Below, piece after piece: positions 44,008-55,152 of a stretch of 64,000 nt of DNA (position 1 is its first letter; the number at the start of each line of letters is the position of its first letter). This DNA comes from Zea mays (taxonomy: Eukaryota; Streptophyta; Magnoliopsida; Poales; Poaceae). The stretch covers positions 136,881,988 through 136,945,987 of the forward strand of contig NC_050105.1 in NCBI RefSeq assembly GCF_902167145.1, given 5' to 3'. A program made the position numbers and the translations under genes. Below the pieces are notes generated by a model. It made no database searches. It was not told where the DNA came from and saw nothing but the letters and a program-made list of their open reading frames with translations.

Positions 44008-45327
44008 TTTTTTTGATAATGGAAACATGAGTTCCGGCTTTAGCATGGTAATGCGTACAGCCAACACAAGACAATTATTACATCCGAGAAACGTTGCATA
44101 GAAAATGAAACTAACTTAAAGAAGCAAAATCACGAGAATGTAGGTAACTCTAGCCATCCTCAATTCTTGCATTTGAGCGCCATCCATGATTTGCAAAGAC
44201 TTCCATCGCCACCGCTTCCAATGCTTGACAGACATCGAGGATTTGTTGATGTGATTCCTCCTTCTGTAGAAGTCTCCAGAATCTGAACCAGTAAGTACCT
44301 CTGAAAATGACCTGCAGAATTGATGGTATTGGTTTATGATTAAAAGCAACTTCATTTCGACTAAGCCAAATAGACCAAAATAAAGCTGAGATTCCAGAGA
44401 GTAATAATTTTTTGTATCCTGGACTCATATTGCTTCCCCAAGACCCAATAATGTGATTAATGCTAACGGGCCTGTCTATCTTTAAGGCATAGTAAATTAA
44501 TCTCCATATGTTGTTGGCCATATAGCAGTCAAAAAAGAGATGATGAATACTCTCATTTTGGTTGCAAAAGCTACAAGTCAAGCTGCCTTTCCAGCGTCTT
44601 TTGGCTAGGTTATCTTTAGTAAGGATCGCTCCCCGACATAAATTCTACAAAAAAACTTTTATTTTCAAGGGGAGCTTAAGTTTCCAGAGCTTTTTATTCC
44701 GTTCGTTGTTGGGATTATTCATCAAACAATGGTACATAGATTGGACTGAGAAAATTCCATTCTTATGACCATCCCAAACAAATTTGTCGCTAGACAGATT
44801 CAAAGTAACATTAGATAGCAAGTTTAACATGTTGTGCCATTCCATCAATTTAATCCCCCTAATTATTCGGCGAAAAGATAAATTAAGATTCGTAGCTGAA
44901 AAAACGTCTACCACTAATGCTGATTTATTCCGCACTATATTAAATAGATTCGGAAATTGCTCACAAAGAGGCCGACTGGTTAGCCATTTATCCTTCCAAA
45001 ATCTGATAGTTTGACCATTCCTCGCTTCGAAGCGCCCCCATCTGAGAAATTGATCCTTAGTATTCATTAAACCTGACCAGAAATGAGAATCACCCGGTCT
45101 TCTAGATATTTGAGTAAGGGATTTAACTCTTAGGTATTTATTTTTAAGTAATTGTTGCCACATCACATCCTCATTGAATAATTTGAAGAGCCATTTGCCG
45201 AGTAAGCTAATGTTTTTAACAGCCAGATTAGAGACACCTAAACCACCTATCGCTTTGGGTTGACAAACAACATTCCATCTAGCAAGCCTATACTTTCTTT
45301 TACCGCCTCCTCCCTGCCAGAAGAATC
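44008..45327 (-). mobile_element. 5'-truncated L1-type LINE in the WRKY intron
   Basis: A - strand element with a short poly(A) tail (T run at 44008-44014 on +), flanked by an 11-bp duplication TGCATGCTCCT at 43997-44007 and 45328-45338. It holds only the C-terminal part of ORF2. Lengths and flanks are those of target-primed reverse transcription with 5' truncation. Confidence 0.88.
44150..45327 (-). pseudogene. LINE ORF2 C-terminal fragment with zinc-binding reverse transcriptase domain
   Basis: The upstream piece (45327-44645) has motifs typical of plant L1 ORF2 after the RT domain (AIGGLGVSNLAVKNISLLGKW, FWKDKWL, FVWDGHKNGIFSVQSMY), with a frame break near 45175. After a stop/frame change near 44645, 44581-44150 continues with the zf-RVT-type motif CSFCNQNESIHHLFFDC. 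The reverse transcriptase core and endonuclease are missing by truncation. Not functional. Confidence 0.82.
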
Positions 45328-45403
45328 TGCATGCTCCTGGTGTGGAAATCTAGTGGGTTACTGATAGATTTTTTTTGTATGCTGATTGTCTAATTTCGTA
45401 GTA

Positions 45404-45670
45404 CTTCCTCTGTACGCAAAAAAAACATACAATTCTCACCTTCTGAGAAGTTACAGACTAAATTAAATTTGACCAAATCTACACAAAATACTAACATTTA
45501 CGATACCAAATAAATAAATATCATTAGATTAATTGTAAAATATATTTTGAAAGTAAATTTAGTGGAAGATATAAATATGGATATAATTTTCTATAAACCC
45601 GTTCAAACTAAAGAAAGTTTTACTCGTCCCAAACCTAGAACTTTTACAGTACTGTTTTGGGATGGAGGGG
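45404..45670. mobile_element. Stowaway-like MITE
   Basis: About 267 bp, AT-rich, with termini CTTCCTCTGT... and ...GATGGAGGGG (complement CCCCTCCATC), the usual CTCCCTCCGT-type Stowaway end, flanked by TA on both sides (45402-45403, 45671-45672). No coding capacity. Noncoding flanks 45339-45401 and 45673-45908 show nothing else. Confidence 0.75.
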
Positions 45671-45908
45671 TATCACCAAACAATGTTTGGTAACATATAT
45701 TTCACAATGCTAGGTACCTGATGGAAATATTAATGAAAGGTTATCATTTTTTGGGAACAAAAAATGTGGTCAATCAAGGTTGTTAGGACCCTGGACGTGA
45801 TCTTAGAATCTTATGTCTTACAACACTACAATAATCCTACCAAGCTAAAATGATACTATTCCGGTCATGTATCCTAAATTTCATAGTATATTAATCATAT
45901 GGGAAGTA

Positions 45909-46075
45909 GGGGCAAGTCTTGGTGCAGCGGTGGGAACGGTCTGAGTCACCGGATCATGTGTTTGATGAGTCTCTCCGTATTTTGCGGGGAAAAAACATGT
46001 ATCCCGATTTATCTATTTCTTAGACTCCACTCATGTGGGATGCTATGACTCTAGATCTGCTCTTTTTTTATTGAT
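45909..46075 (+). repeat. Possible degenerate tRNA-derived SINE
   Basis: ttggtgcagcggtgg resembles a tRNA A box, followed ~30 nt later by a weak B-box-like gtgtttgatgagtc, and a T-rich end (ctcttttttta). Terminal duplications not found. Weak call. The rest to 46621 shows no gene. Confidence 0.35.
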
Positions 46076-46621
46076 CCCATGGAAAATTTGTACACGATCC
46101 CAAAGGATCTGATTTTAACAACCTTTGTTTCAATTATGCATGACAACTCAGGGGGAAAACATTCTTTCAGAATGATAATTTCACAAGGTCGGTTGAATGC
46201 GTGATGGAGTTTTGATTGTACACTAGGCTACTATTTGCATTTTCTGTGAATTTTAATTGGTCATACTAGTATATATATACCCATGGGCGATTTGTATTCT
46301 GGCACTTTTCAAAAGCATTTTCATGAGATGAAAACATATATGACCAGACATAGATTCAGCCTCGATCTATATATGCCCTCTACCAAAAGGAAACGCTTAT
46401 TACAAGTGATGTAGCCTGAACGAAAAATTCAAAGAGCCTACGGGCCAACAACCATGGACAGGCCGGCCTGCCTTTCCTACGGCACATCGAGTGTGTCGTC
46501 TGAAGAAATCGTGCTGTGAATATGTGTGCAACCATTTGGCATTTGTCTCAGCTAGCTAGCGCATGCATATATATGCACTCGTTCCTGTTCATGCGTGTGT
46601 CTCGTTGCTACAACCTTCTGG

Positions 46622-47725
46622 TCAACTCAGCGCGGCGCTAGGAAGAAAAGCAAGAAGAAGTCGCAAGCGAAACGCGACGCCGCCGACGCGGACCTTGTCG
46701 CCGTCGCCGAGTACAAGAACCCTCGGAAACCCCCCGGAGGTGCCAACCTCTTCGACAAGATGCTCAAGAAGCCGTGCCCCTATCATCAGGGGCCCGTCAA
46801 GCACACCCTTGAGGAGTGCGTCATGCTTCGGCGCCACTTCCACAGGACTGGGCCACCCGCGGAGAGTGGCAGGGCTCGCGACGACGACAAGAAGGAAGAA
46901 CACCAGACAGGAGAGTTCCCCGAGGTCCGCGACTGCTTCATGATATACGGTGGGCAAGCGACGAACGCCTCGGCTCGGCACCGCAAGCAAGAGCGTCGAG
47001 AGGTCTGTTCGGTAAAGGTGGCGGCGCCAGTCTACCTAAACTGGTCCGACAAGCCCATCACCTTCGACCAAGCCGACCACCCCGACCACGTGCCGAGCCC
47101 AGGGAAATACCCGCTCATTGTCGACCCCATCATCGGCGACGTCAGACTCACCAAGGTCCTCATGGACGGAGGCAGCAGCCTCAACATCATCTACGCCGAG
47201 ACCCTCGGGCTCCTGCGTGTTGATCTATCCTCAGTCCGGGCAGGCGCTGCGCTTTTCCACGGGATCATCCTCGGGAAGCGCGTCCAGCCCCTCGGACAAC
47301 TCGACCTTCCCGTCTGCTTCGGAACACCCTCCAACTTCCGAAGGGAGACCCTCACGTTCGAGGTGGTCGGGTTCCGAGGAACCTACCACGCAGTATTTGG
47401 GAGGCCATGCTACGCGAAGTTCATGGCCGTCCCCAACTACACCTACCTCAAGCTCATGATGCCGGGCCCCAACGGGGTCATCACCGTCGGCCCCACGTAC
47501 CGACACGCGTTCGAATGTGACGTGGAGTGCGTGGAGTACGCCGAGGCCCTCGCCGAATCCGAGGCCCTCATCGCCGACCTGGAGAGCCTCTCTAAGGAGG
47601 TGCCAGACGTGAAGCGCCACGCCGGCAACTTCGAGCCAGCGGAGACGGTTAAGTCTGTCCCCCTCGACCCCAGCAGCGACGCCTCCAAGCAGATCCGGAT
47701 TGGCTCCGAGCTCGATCCCAAATAG
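46622..47725 (+). pseudogene. Huck-type gag C-terminus and protease (copy B)
   Basis: Open from the truncation point to TAG at 47723-47725. Contains the Cys/His motif CPYHQGPVKHTLEECVM, the Trp (YLNWSDKP) that is a stop in copy A, and the protease loop MDGGSSLNIIYAETL. The first ~9 codons of the open frame (46595 onward) are flanking DNA. Truncated, so no complete Gag. Confidence 0.85.
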
Positions 47726-47731
47726 GAAGCA

Positions 47732-49807
47732 GTGCTCGTCGACTTTCTCCGCGCAAACGCCGACGTTTTCGCGTGGAGTCTCTTGGACATGCCCGGCATA
47801 CCGAGGGATGTCGCCGAGCACTCGCTGGATATCCGAGCTGGAGCCCGACCCGTGAAGCAGCCTCTGCGCCGATTCGACGAAGAAAAGCGCAGAGCCATAG
47901 GCGAGGAGATCCACAAGCTAATGGCGGCAGGGTTCATCAAAGAGGTATTTCATCCCGAATGGCTTGCCAACCCTGTGCTTGTGAGAAAGAAAGGAGGGAA
48001 ATGGCGGATGTGTGTAGATTACACTGGTCTAAACAAAGCATGTCTGAAGGTTCCCTACCCTCTGCCTCGCATCGATCAAATCGTGGATTCCACTGCTGAG
48101 TGCGAAACCCTGTCTTTCCTCGATGCCTACTCAGGGTATCACCAAATTAGGATGAAAGAGTCCGACCAGCTCGCGACCTCTTTCATCACACCCTTCGGCA
48201 TGTACTGCTTTGTCACCATGCCGTTCGGCTTGAGGAATGCGGGTGCGACGTACCAGCGGTGCATGAACCATGTGTTCGGCGAACACATTGGCCGGACGGT
48301 CGAGGCCTACGTCGATGACATCGTAGTCAAGACGAGGAAAGCCTCTGACCTCCTTTCCGACCTTGAAGTGACATTTCGATGTCTCAAGACGAAAGGCGTG
48401 AAGCTCAATCCCGAAAAGTGTGTCTTCAGGGTACCCCGAGGCATGTTCTTGGGGTTCATCGTCTCTGAGCGGGGCATCGAAGCCAACCCGGAGAAGATCG
48501 CGGCCATCACCAGCATGGGGCCCATCAAGGACTTGAAAGGCGTACAGAGAGTCACGGGATGTCTTGCGGCTCTGAGCCGCTTCATCTCGCGCCTCGGCGA
48601 AAGAGGTCTGCCTCTGTACCGCCTCTTAAGGAAGGCCGAGTGCTTCACTTGGACCCCTGAGGCCGAGGAAGCCCTCGGGAACCTGAAGGCGCTCCTCACG
48701 AACGCGCCCATCTTGGTGCCCCCCACCGCCGGAGAAGCCCTCTTGATCTACGTCGCCGCAACCACTCAGGTGGTTAGCGCCGCGATTGTAGTTGAGAGAC
48801 GAGAACAGGGGCATGCATTGCCCGTCCAGAGGCCAGTCTACTTCATCAGCGAGGTACTGTCCGAGACCAAGATCCGCTACCCACAAGTTCAGAAGCTGCT
48901 ATACGCGGTGATCCTGACGCGGCGGAAGTTGCGACACTACTTCGAGTCTCATCCGGTAACTGTGGTGTCATCCTTCCCCCTGGGGGAGATCATCCAGTGC
49001 CGAGAGGCCTCGGGTAGAATCGCAAAGTGGGCGGTGGAGATCATGGGCGAAACAATCTCGTTCGCCCCTCGGAAGGCCATCAAGTCCCAGGTCTTGGCGG
49101 ACTTCGTGGCTGAATGGATCGACACCTAGCTCCCAACAGTTCTGATCCAGCCAGAACTCTGGACCATGTTCTTCGACGGGTCGCTGATGAAGACAGGAGC
49201 CGGCGCAGGCCTACTCTTCATCTCGCCCCTCGGGAAGCACCTACGCTACGTGCTACGCCTCCATTTTCCGGCGTCCAACAATGTGGCTGAGTACGAGGCT
49301 CTGGTCAACGGGATGCGCATCGCCATCGAGCTAGGGGTCCGACGCCTCGACGCTCGCGGTGACTCACAGCTCGTCATCGACCAAGTCATGAAGAACTCCC
49401 ACTGCCGCGACCCGAAGATGGAGGCCTACTGCGATGAGGTTCGGCGCCTGGAAGACAAGTTCTACGGGCTCGAGCTCAACCACATCGCCCGGCGCTACAA
49501 CGAGACTGCGGACGAGCTGGCTAAAATAGCCTCGGGGCGAACAACGGTTCCCCCGGACGTCTTCTCCCGAGACCTGCATCAACCCTCCGTCAAGATCGAT
49601 GACACGCCCGAGCCCGAGGCACCCTCGGCCCAGCCCGAGGTACCCTCGGCTCAGTCCGAGGCACCCCCGGCTCGGCTCGAGGTACCCTCGGCCCCCGAGG
49701 GTGAGGCACTGCGCGTCGAGGAGGAGCGAAGCGGGGTCACGCCTAATCGAAACTGGCAGACCCCGTACCTACAATATCTCCACCGAGGAGAGCTACCCCC
49801 CGACTGA
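47732..49807 (+). pseudogene. pol: Gypsy (Tat) RT and dual RNase H (copy B), one internal stop
   Basis: In frame with the protease across TAG 47723-47725. RT motifs match copy A (FLDAYSGYHQI, MPFGLRNAGATYQR, AYVDDIVVKT). A TAG at 49127-49129 replaces a Gln codon of copy A between the first, degenerate RNase H and the second one. The second RNase H (FFDGSLMKTGAGAG, VAEYEALVNG, RGDSQLVID, NETADELA) keeps all four acidic residues. TGA at 49805-49807 ends the frame where copy A has Arg; the integrase frame then runs to the Ji insertion at 49860. Confidence 0.88.
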
Positions 49808-49855
49808 GCCGAAGCTCGGCGGTTGGCGCGACGCGCCAAGTCGTTCGTCTTGCTG

Positions 49856-49860
49856 GGAGA
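49856..49860. repeat. Target-site duplication (left copy) of the Ji-type element
   Basis: GGAGA, repeated at 58827-58831 directly right of the element. It interrupts the integrase frame of Huck B within the LLGDGKEL block. Confidence 0.93.
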
Positions 49861-51131
49861 TGAGAGCACCTAGAGGGGGGGTGAATAGGTGATCCTGTAA
49901 AACTTAAACTTATAGCCACAAAAACTTGTTAAGAGTTAGAGTAATAATGCCAAGTGGCTAGAGAAGGTCTTGCACAATACGATAACCACAAAAGATCAAA
50001 CACAGAGAAGACACAGTGGTTTATCCCGTGGTTCGGCCAAGCACAAATACTTGCCTACTCCACGTTGTGGCGTCCCAACGGACGAGAGTTGCACTCAACT
50101 CCTCTCAAGTGATCCAATGATCAACTTGAATACCACAGTGTTATGCTTTTCTTTTCTTATCCCGTTTGCGAGGAATCTCCACAACTTGGAGCCTCTCGCC
50201 CTTACACTTTTGATGTTCACAAAGAATCACAGAGTAAGGAAGGGGATGAGCAACACACACAAGACTTCAAAAGATCAGAGCAACAGCACGCACACAAGTC
50301 GCAACAAGAGCTCGCAACACAACTCAAAGAGTTCACAACTCCACAAGAGCTCTATATGCTATCACAATGAAACAAATGCGCGAGATCGATGTCTTGGTGC
50401 TTAGGAGTGTTGTAGGAATGCTTGGTGTCCTCCTCCATGCGCCTAGGGGTCCCTTTTATAGCCCCAAGGCAGCTAGGAGCCGTTGAGAACACATCTGGAA
50501 GGCTATCCTTGCCTTCTGTCGTCGAGCGCACCGGACAGTCCGGTGCACACCGGACACTGTCCGGTGCCCGATTTATTTCCATAAACAGCGCATCCGACCG
50601 TTGCAGTCGGTTGCAGATCCGGGCGCCGTTGGCGCACCGGACATGTCCGGTGCACACCGGACGGTCCGGTGCCCCATTCCGACCGTTGGCTCGGCCACGT
50701 GTCGCGCGCCGATCGCGCGGCCGACCGTTGGCCCGGCCGACCGTTGGCTCACCGGACAGTCCGGTGCACACCGGACAGTCCGGTGAATTTTAGCCGTACG
50801 CCGTCGACGAATTCCCGAGAGCGGCCTGGTCGGCCGAGGCAGCCTGGTGCACCGGACACTGTCCGGTGCACCACCGGACAGTCCGGTGCCCCAGACCGAA
50901 ACAGCCCCTTGGCTGTACACAGCCAAGTCGTCTCTTCTCTTCTTCTTTCTGTTTCTAACACTTAGACAAATATATTAGTACACAAAACCAATGTACTAAG
51001 TCTTAGAAACATACCTTTGCTCTTGATTTGCACTTTGTTCATCCATTGCATAAATTCACATTTTAAGCACTTGAGTTGGCACTCAATCACCAAAATACTT
51101 AGAAATGGCCCAAGGGCACATTTCCCTTTCA
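49861..51131 (-). repeat. 3' LTR of the Ji-type element
   Basis: 1271 bp. The palindrome array (CACCGGACAGTCCGGTG and variants with CTG, ATG, GTC centres) lies at 50525-50895. It has two adjacent palindromes at 50752-50787 where the 5' LTR has one. Confidence 0.92.
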
Positions 51132-51938
51132 ATCTCCCCCTTTTTGGTGATTTATGCCAACACAACATAAAGCAACTAGAACAAGTGCGAAATCACTTCA
51201 AATAAAATTCAAATTGATGTTGACTCAATTTTGACATATATGGATCATCCTTTGCCACCACTTGGTTTGTTTTTGCAAATCAAGCTCAAATCTCAATTTC
51301 TATGTCAAACACACATGTTGAGGCATAAAGAGAGTCATTCCAAAAGAGATTGATCAAAGATTTCAAAAAACTCCCCCTATTTCCCATGATCAACACTTCT
51401 CCCCACAAGAAGCCCACTTTTGACAATAGAGACAATAAGAGACAATAAAAGCTTTTGACAAAACAAAAACTCACAAAAACTCTATTCTACTATTTTCAAA
51501 ATCTCTCAAGTGGTAGCTGATCCATTTATCACTTTGGCCTTTATTTTCTCCCCCTTTGGCATGAAGCACCAAAACGGGATCAATCTTGGCCTTTTAACCC
51601 CATTGCCTCACCAAAGTCTTCAATTAAGAGCATATGGCAATAAGATTTCATGAGATGAACTTGGAATTAGTTACCCTCTCATCGGAGTGCAGTGGAAGTC
51701 TTTCATGGTCCAAGTCCACCTTTTCCCTTTCAATCCTCCTTCGAGACTAAATTATCAAACTCAAGCACATGGTTAGTCTCAAAGGGTCAAGTTGTAACAC
51801 ATCTCCCCCTAAACATGTGCATCACTTTGCAACGGACTTGTGAGGTCCGGGGAGTGTTTGTACAACTTGAGCACCATAATAAGCAACAAAATGCAAAAAG
51901 TAACATGATCAAAAGCATAAGTACATGTATGCTACAAT
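51132..51938 (-). other. 3' untranslated region of the Ji-type element
   Basis: Polypurine tract complement at 51132-51145, plus further ctccccct motifs near 51370, 51548 and 51802. No supported ORF; no envelope-like gene. Confidence 0.72.
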
Positions 51939-54900
51939 TCAATCCAGGTTCCGCGAATCTATGACATTTAGCTCACTACGCAACCTGCAAAAGGTCTTCT
52001 CATCTAGAGGCTTAGTGAAGATATCGGCTAGCTGGTTCTCGGTGCTAACATGAAACACTTCGATATCTCCCTTTTGCTGGTGGTCTCTCAAAAAGTGATG
52101 CCGGATGTCTATGTGCTTTGTGCGGCTGTGCTCAACAGGATTCTCCACCATGCGGATAGCACTCTCATTGTCACATAGGAGTGGGACTTTGCTCAGATTG
52201 TAGCCAAAGTCCCGGAGGGTTTGCCTCATCCAAAGTAGTTGCGCGCAACACTGACCTGCGGCAACGTACTCGGCCTCAGCGGTGGATAGGGCAACGGATG
52301 TTTGTTTCTTAGAGTTCCATGACACCAGGGACCTTCCTAAGAATTGGCACGTCCCCGATGTACTCTTCCTATCGACCTTACATCCAGCATAGTCGGAGTC
52401 TGAGTATCCAACTAAGTCAAAGGTAGAACCCTTTGGATACCAGAGCCCGAAGCAAGGCGTAGCAACCAAATATCTAAGAATTCGCTTCACCGCCACTAAG
52501 TGACACTCCTTAGGATTGGATTGAAATCTAGCACACATGCATACGCTAAGCATGATATCCGGTCTACTAGCACATAAGTAAAGCAAAGAACCTATCATTG
52601 ACCGGTATGCTTTTTGATCAACGGACTTACCTCCTTTGTTGAGGTCGGTGTGTCCGTCGGTCCCCATCGGAGTCTTTGCGGGCTTGGCGTCCTTCATCCC
52701 AAACCGCTTTAGCAGATCTTGCGTGTACTTCGTTTGGGAGATGAAGGTGCCGTCCTTGAGTTGCTTCACTTGGAACCCAAGGAAGTAGTTCAACTTGCCC
52801 ATCATCGACATCTCGAATTTCTGCGTCATCACCCTGCTAAACTCTTCACAAGACTTTTGGTTAGTAGAACCAAATATTATGTCATCGACATAAATTTGGC
52901 ACACAAACAAATCACCATCACATGTCTTTGTAAAAAGAGTTGGATCGGCCTTCCCAACCTTGAAAGCATTAGCAAGTAAAAAGTCTCTAAGGCATTCATA
53001 CCATGCTCTTGGGGCTTGCTTAAGTCCATAGAGCGCCTTAGAGAGCTTACACACATGGTCGGGGTACCGTTCATCCTCGAAGCCAGGGGGTTGCTCCACG
53101 TACACTTCCTCCTTGATTGGCCCGTTGAGGAAAGCGCTCTTCACATCCATTTGGTACAACCTGAAAGAATGGTGAGCGGCATATGCTAGCAAGATACGAA
53201 TGGACTCTAGCCTAGCCACAGGAGCGAAAGTCTCCTCAAAGTCCAAACCTGCGACTTGGGCATAACCTTTTGCCACAAGTCGAGCCTTGTTCCTCGTCAC
53301 CACCCCGTGCTCGTCCTGTTTGTTGTGGAACACCCACTTGGTTCCCACAACATTTTGCTTCGGACGAGGCACCAGTGTCCAAACTTCATTGCGCTTGAAG
53401 TTGTTGAGCTCCTCCTGCATGGCCAATACCCAATCCGGATCTAGCAAGGCCTCCTCTACCCTGAAAGGCTCAATAGAAGAGACAAAGGAGTAATGCTCAC
53501 AAAAATTAACTAATCGAGATCGAGTAGTTACTCCCTTGCTAATGTCACCCAGAATTTGATCGACGGGATGATCCCTTTGAATCATCACTCGAACTTGGGT
53601 TGGAGGTGCCGGTTGCGCTTCTTCCTCCATCACTTGATCATCTTGTGCTCCCCCTTGATCAAGCGCCTCCACTTGAGGTACCTGTTCGTCATCTTCGGTT
53701 GGGGGATGCACCATAGTTGAGGAAGAAGGTTGATCTCGTTCATCTTGTTCCTGTGGCCGTACTTCTCCAATCGCCATGGTCCGTATAGCGGCCGTCGGAA
53801 CATCTTCTTCATCTACATCATCACAATCAACAACTTGCTCTCTTGGAGAGCCATTAGTCTCATCAAATACAACGTCGCTAGAGACTTCAACCAAACCCGA
53901 TGATTTGTTGAAGACTCTATACGCCTTTGTATTTGAGTCATAACCTAACAAAAACCCTTCTACAGCTTTGGGAGCAAACTTAGAATTTCTACCTTTCTTC
54001 ACTAGAATGTAGCATTTGCTCCCAAATACACGAAAGTAAGATACATTGGGTTTGTTACCGGTTAGAAGCTCATACGAAGTCTTCTTGAGGAGGCGATGGA
54101 GGTAGACCCTGTTGATGGCGTGACAAGCCATGTTCACGGCTTCCGACCAGAAACACTCGGGGGTCTTGAATTCTCCAAGCATTGTCCTCGCCAGATCGAT
54201 TAGCGTCCTGTTCTTCCTCTCTACCACACCATTTTGCTGTGGTGTGTAGGGAGCGGAGAACTCGTGCTTGATCCCTTCCTCTTCAAGGAATTCCTCCACT
54301 TGAAGGTTCTTGAATTCGGACCCGTTGTCGCTCCTTATCTTCTTCACCTTGAGCTCAAACTCATTTTGAGCTCTCCTGAGGAAGCGCTTGAGGGTCCCTT
54401 GGGTTTCAGACTTATCCTGCAAAAAGAACACCCAAGTGAAGCGGGAAAAGTCATCAACAATAACTAGACCATACTTACTCCCTCCTATGCTCAGATAGGC
54501 GACAGGTCCGAAGAGATCCATATGCAGCAGCTCCAGGGGTCTTGAAGTGGTCATCACGTTCTTGCTGTGATGCGCTCCTCCCACTTGTTTACCTGCTTGA
54601 CAAGCTGCACAAGGTCTATCTTTTTCGAAATGCACGTTAGTCAAACCTATCACGTGTTCTCCCTTTAGAAGCTTGTGAAGGTTCTTCATCCCCACATGTG
54701 CTAAGCGGCGATGCCACAGCCAGCCCATGCTAGTCTTAGCTATTAAGCATGCATCTAGACCGGCCTCTTCTTTTGCAAAATCAACTAAATAAAGTTTGCC
54801 GTCTAATACACCCTTAAAAGCTAGTGAACCATCACTTCTTCTAAAGACAGACACATCTACATTTGTAAATAGACAGTTATACCCCATATGACATAATTGA

Positions 54901-55139
54901 CTAACAGATAGCAAATTATATCCAAGACTCTCTACTAAAAATACATTAGAGATAGAATGCTCATTAGAAATCGCAATTTTACCTAACCCTTTTACCTTGC
55001 CTTGATTCCCATCACCGAATATAATTGAATCTTGGGAATCCTTATTCTTGACGTAGGAGGTGAACATCTTCTTCTCCCCCGTCATATGGTTTGTGCATCC
55101 GCTATCAATAATCCAGCTTGAACCCCCGGATGCATAAAC
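51939..55139 (-). CDS. pol: Sirevirus Pol polyprotein (Ji type)
   Basis: Intact Pol of about 1066 residues. Protease DSGCTNHM near residues 10-17, GAG-pre-integrase and zinc motif (HRRLAHVG ... CAACQAGK), integrase [20 protein letters not shown] with [10 protein letters not shown] and YVDDIIFG, RNase H with [25 protein letters not shown]. It ends VIDSRNLD. The frame begins after TTGCAG with no ATG; an upstream in-frame TTG at 55145 is not a convincing start. +1 relative to the gag end. Diverged from the Opie type mainly in the Gln/Asp/Glu-rich linker after integrase. Confidence 0.93.
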   Translation of the reverse strand, partial: VYASGGSSWIIDSGCTNHMTGEKKMFTSYVKNKDSQDSIIFGDGNQGKVKGLGKIAISNEHSISNVFLVESLGYNLLSVSQLCHMGYNCLFTNVDVSVFRRSDGSLAFKGVLDGKLYLVDFAKEEAGLDACLIAKTSMGWLWHRRLAHVGMKNLHKLLKGEHVIGLTNVHFEKDRPCAACQAGKQVGGAHHSKNVMTTSRPLELLHMDLFGPVAYLSIGGSKYGLVIVDDFSRFTWVFFLQDKSETQGTLKRFLRRAQNEFELKVKKIRSDNGSEFKNLQVEEFLEEEGIKHEFSAPYTPQQNGVVERKNRTLIDLARTMLGEFKTPECFWSEAVNMACHAINRVYLHRLLKKTSYELLTGNKPNVSYFRVFGSKCYILVKKGRNSKFAPKAVEGFLLGYDSNTKAYRVFNKSSGLVEVSSDVVFDETNGSPREQVVDCDDVDEEDVPTAAIRTMAIGEVRPQEQDERDQPSSSTMVHPPTEDDEQVPQVEALDQGGAQDDQVMEEEAQPAPPTQVRVMIQRDHPVDQILGDISKGVTTRSRLVNFCEHYSFVSSIEPFRVEEALLDPDWVLAMQEELNNFKRNEVWTLVPRPKQNVVGTKWVFHNKQDEHGVVTRNKARLVAKGYAQVAGLDFEETFAPVARLESIRILLAYAAHHSFRLYQMDVKSAFLNGPIKEEVYVEQPPGFEDERYPDHVCKLSKALYGLKQAPRAWYECLRDFLLANAFKVGKADPTLFTKTCDGDLFVCQIYVDDIIFGSTNQKSCEEFSRVMTQKFEMSMMGKLNYFLGFQVKQLKDGTFISQTKYTQDLLKRFGMKDAKPAKTPMGTDGHTDLNKGGKSVDQKAYRSMIGSLLYLCASRPDIMLSVCMCARFQSNPKECHLVAVKRILRYLVATPCFGLWYPKGSTFDLVGYSDSDYAGCKVDRKSTSGTCQFLGRSLVSWNSKKQTSVALSTAEAEYVAAGQCCAQLLWMRQTLRDFGYNLSKVPLLCDNESAIRMVENPVEHSRTKHIDIRHHFLRDHQQKGDIEVFHVSTENQLADIFTKPLDEKTFCRLRSELNVIDSRNLD

Positions 55140-55152
55140 CTGCAAGGCAAAT

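Noticed and set aside
45909..46000. tRNA gene suggested by an A-box-like motif
   Set aside because: No cloverleaf can be drawn and the B box is poor; listed only as a possible SINE remnant.
43730..46621. Upstream WRKYGQK exon of the WRKY12-like gene
   Set aside because: Looked for on the - strand across the intron; not present, only LINE, MITE and noncoding DNA.
50525..50895. CRISPR-like look of regularly repeated short palindromes
   Set aside because: Repeats are palindromic LTR units with similar, not unique, spacers, in a plant retrotransposon; no cas genes.
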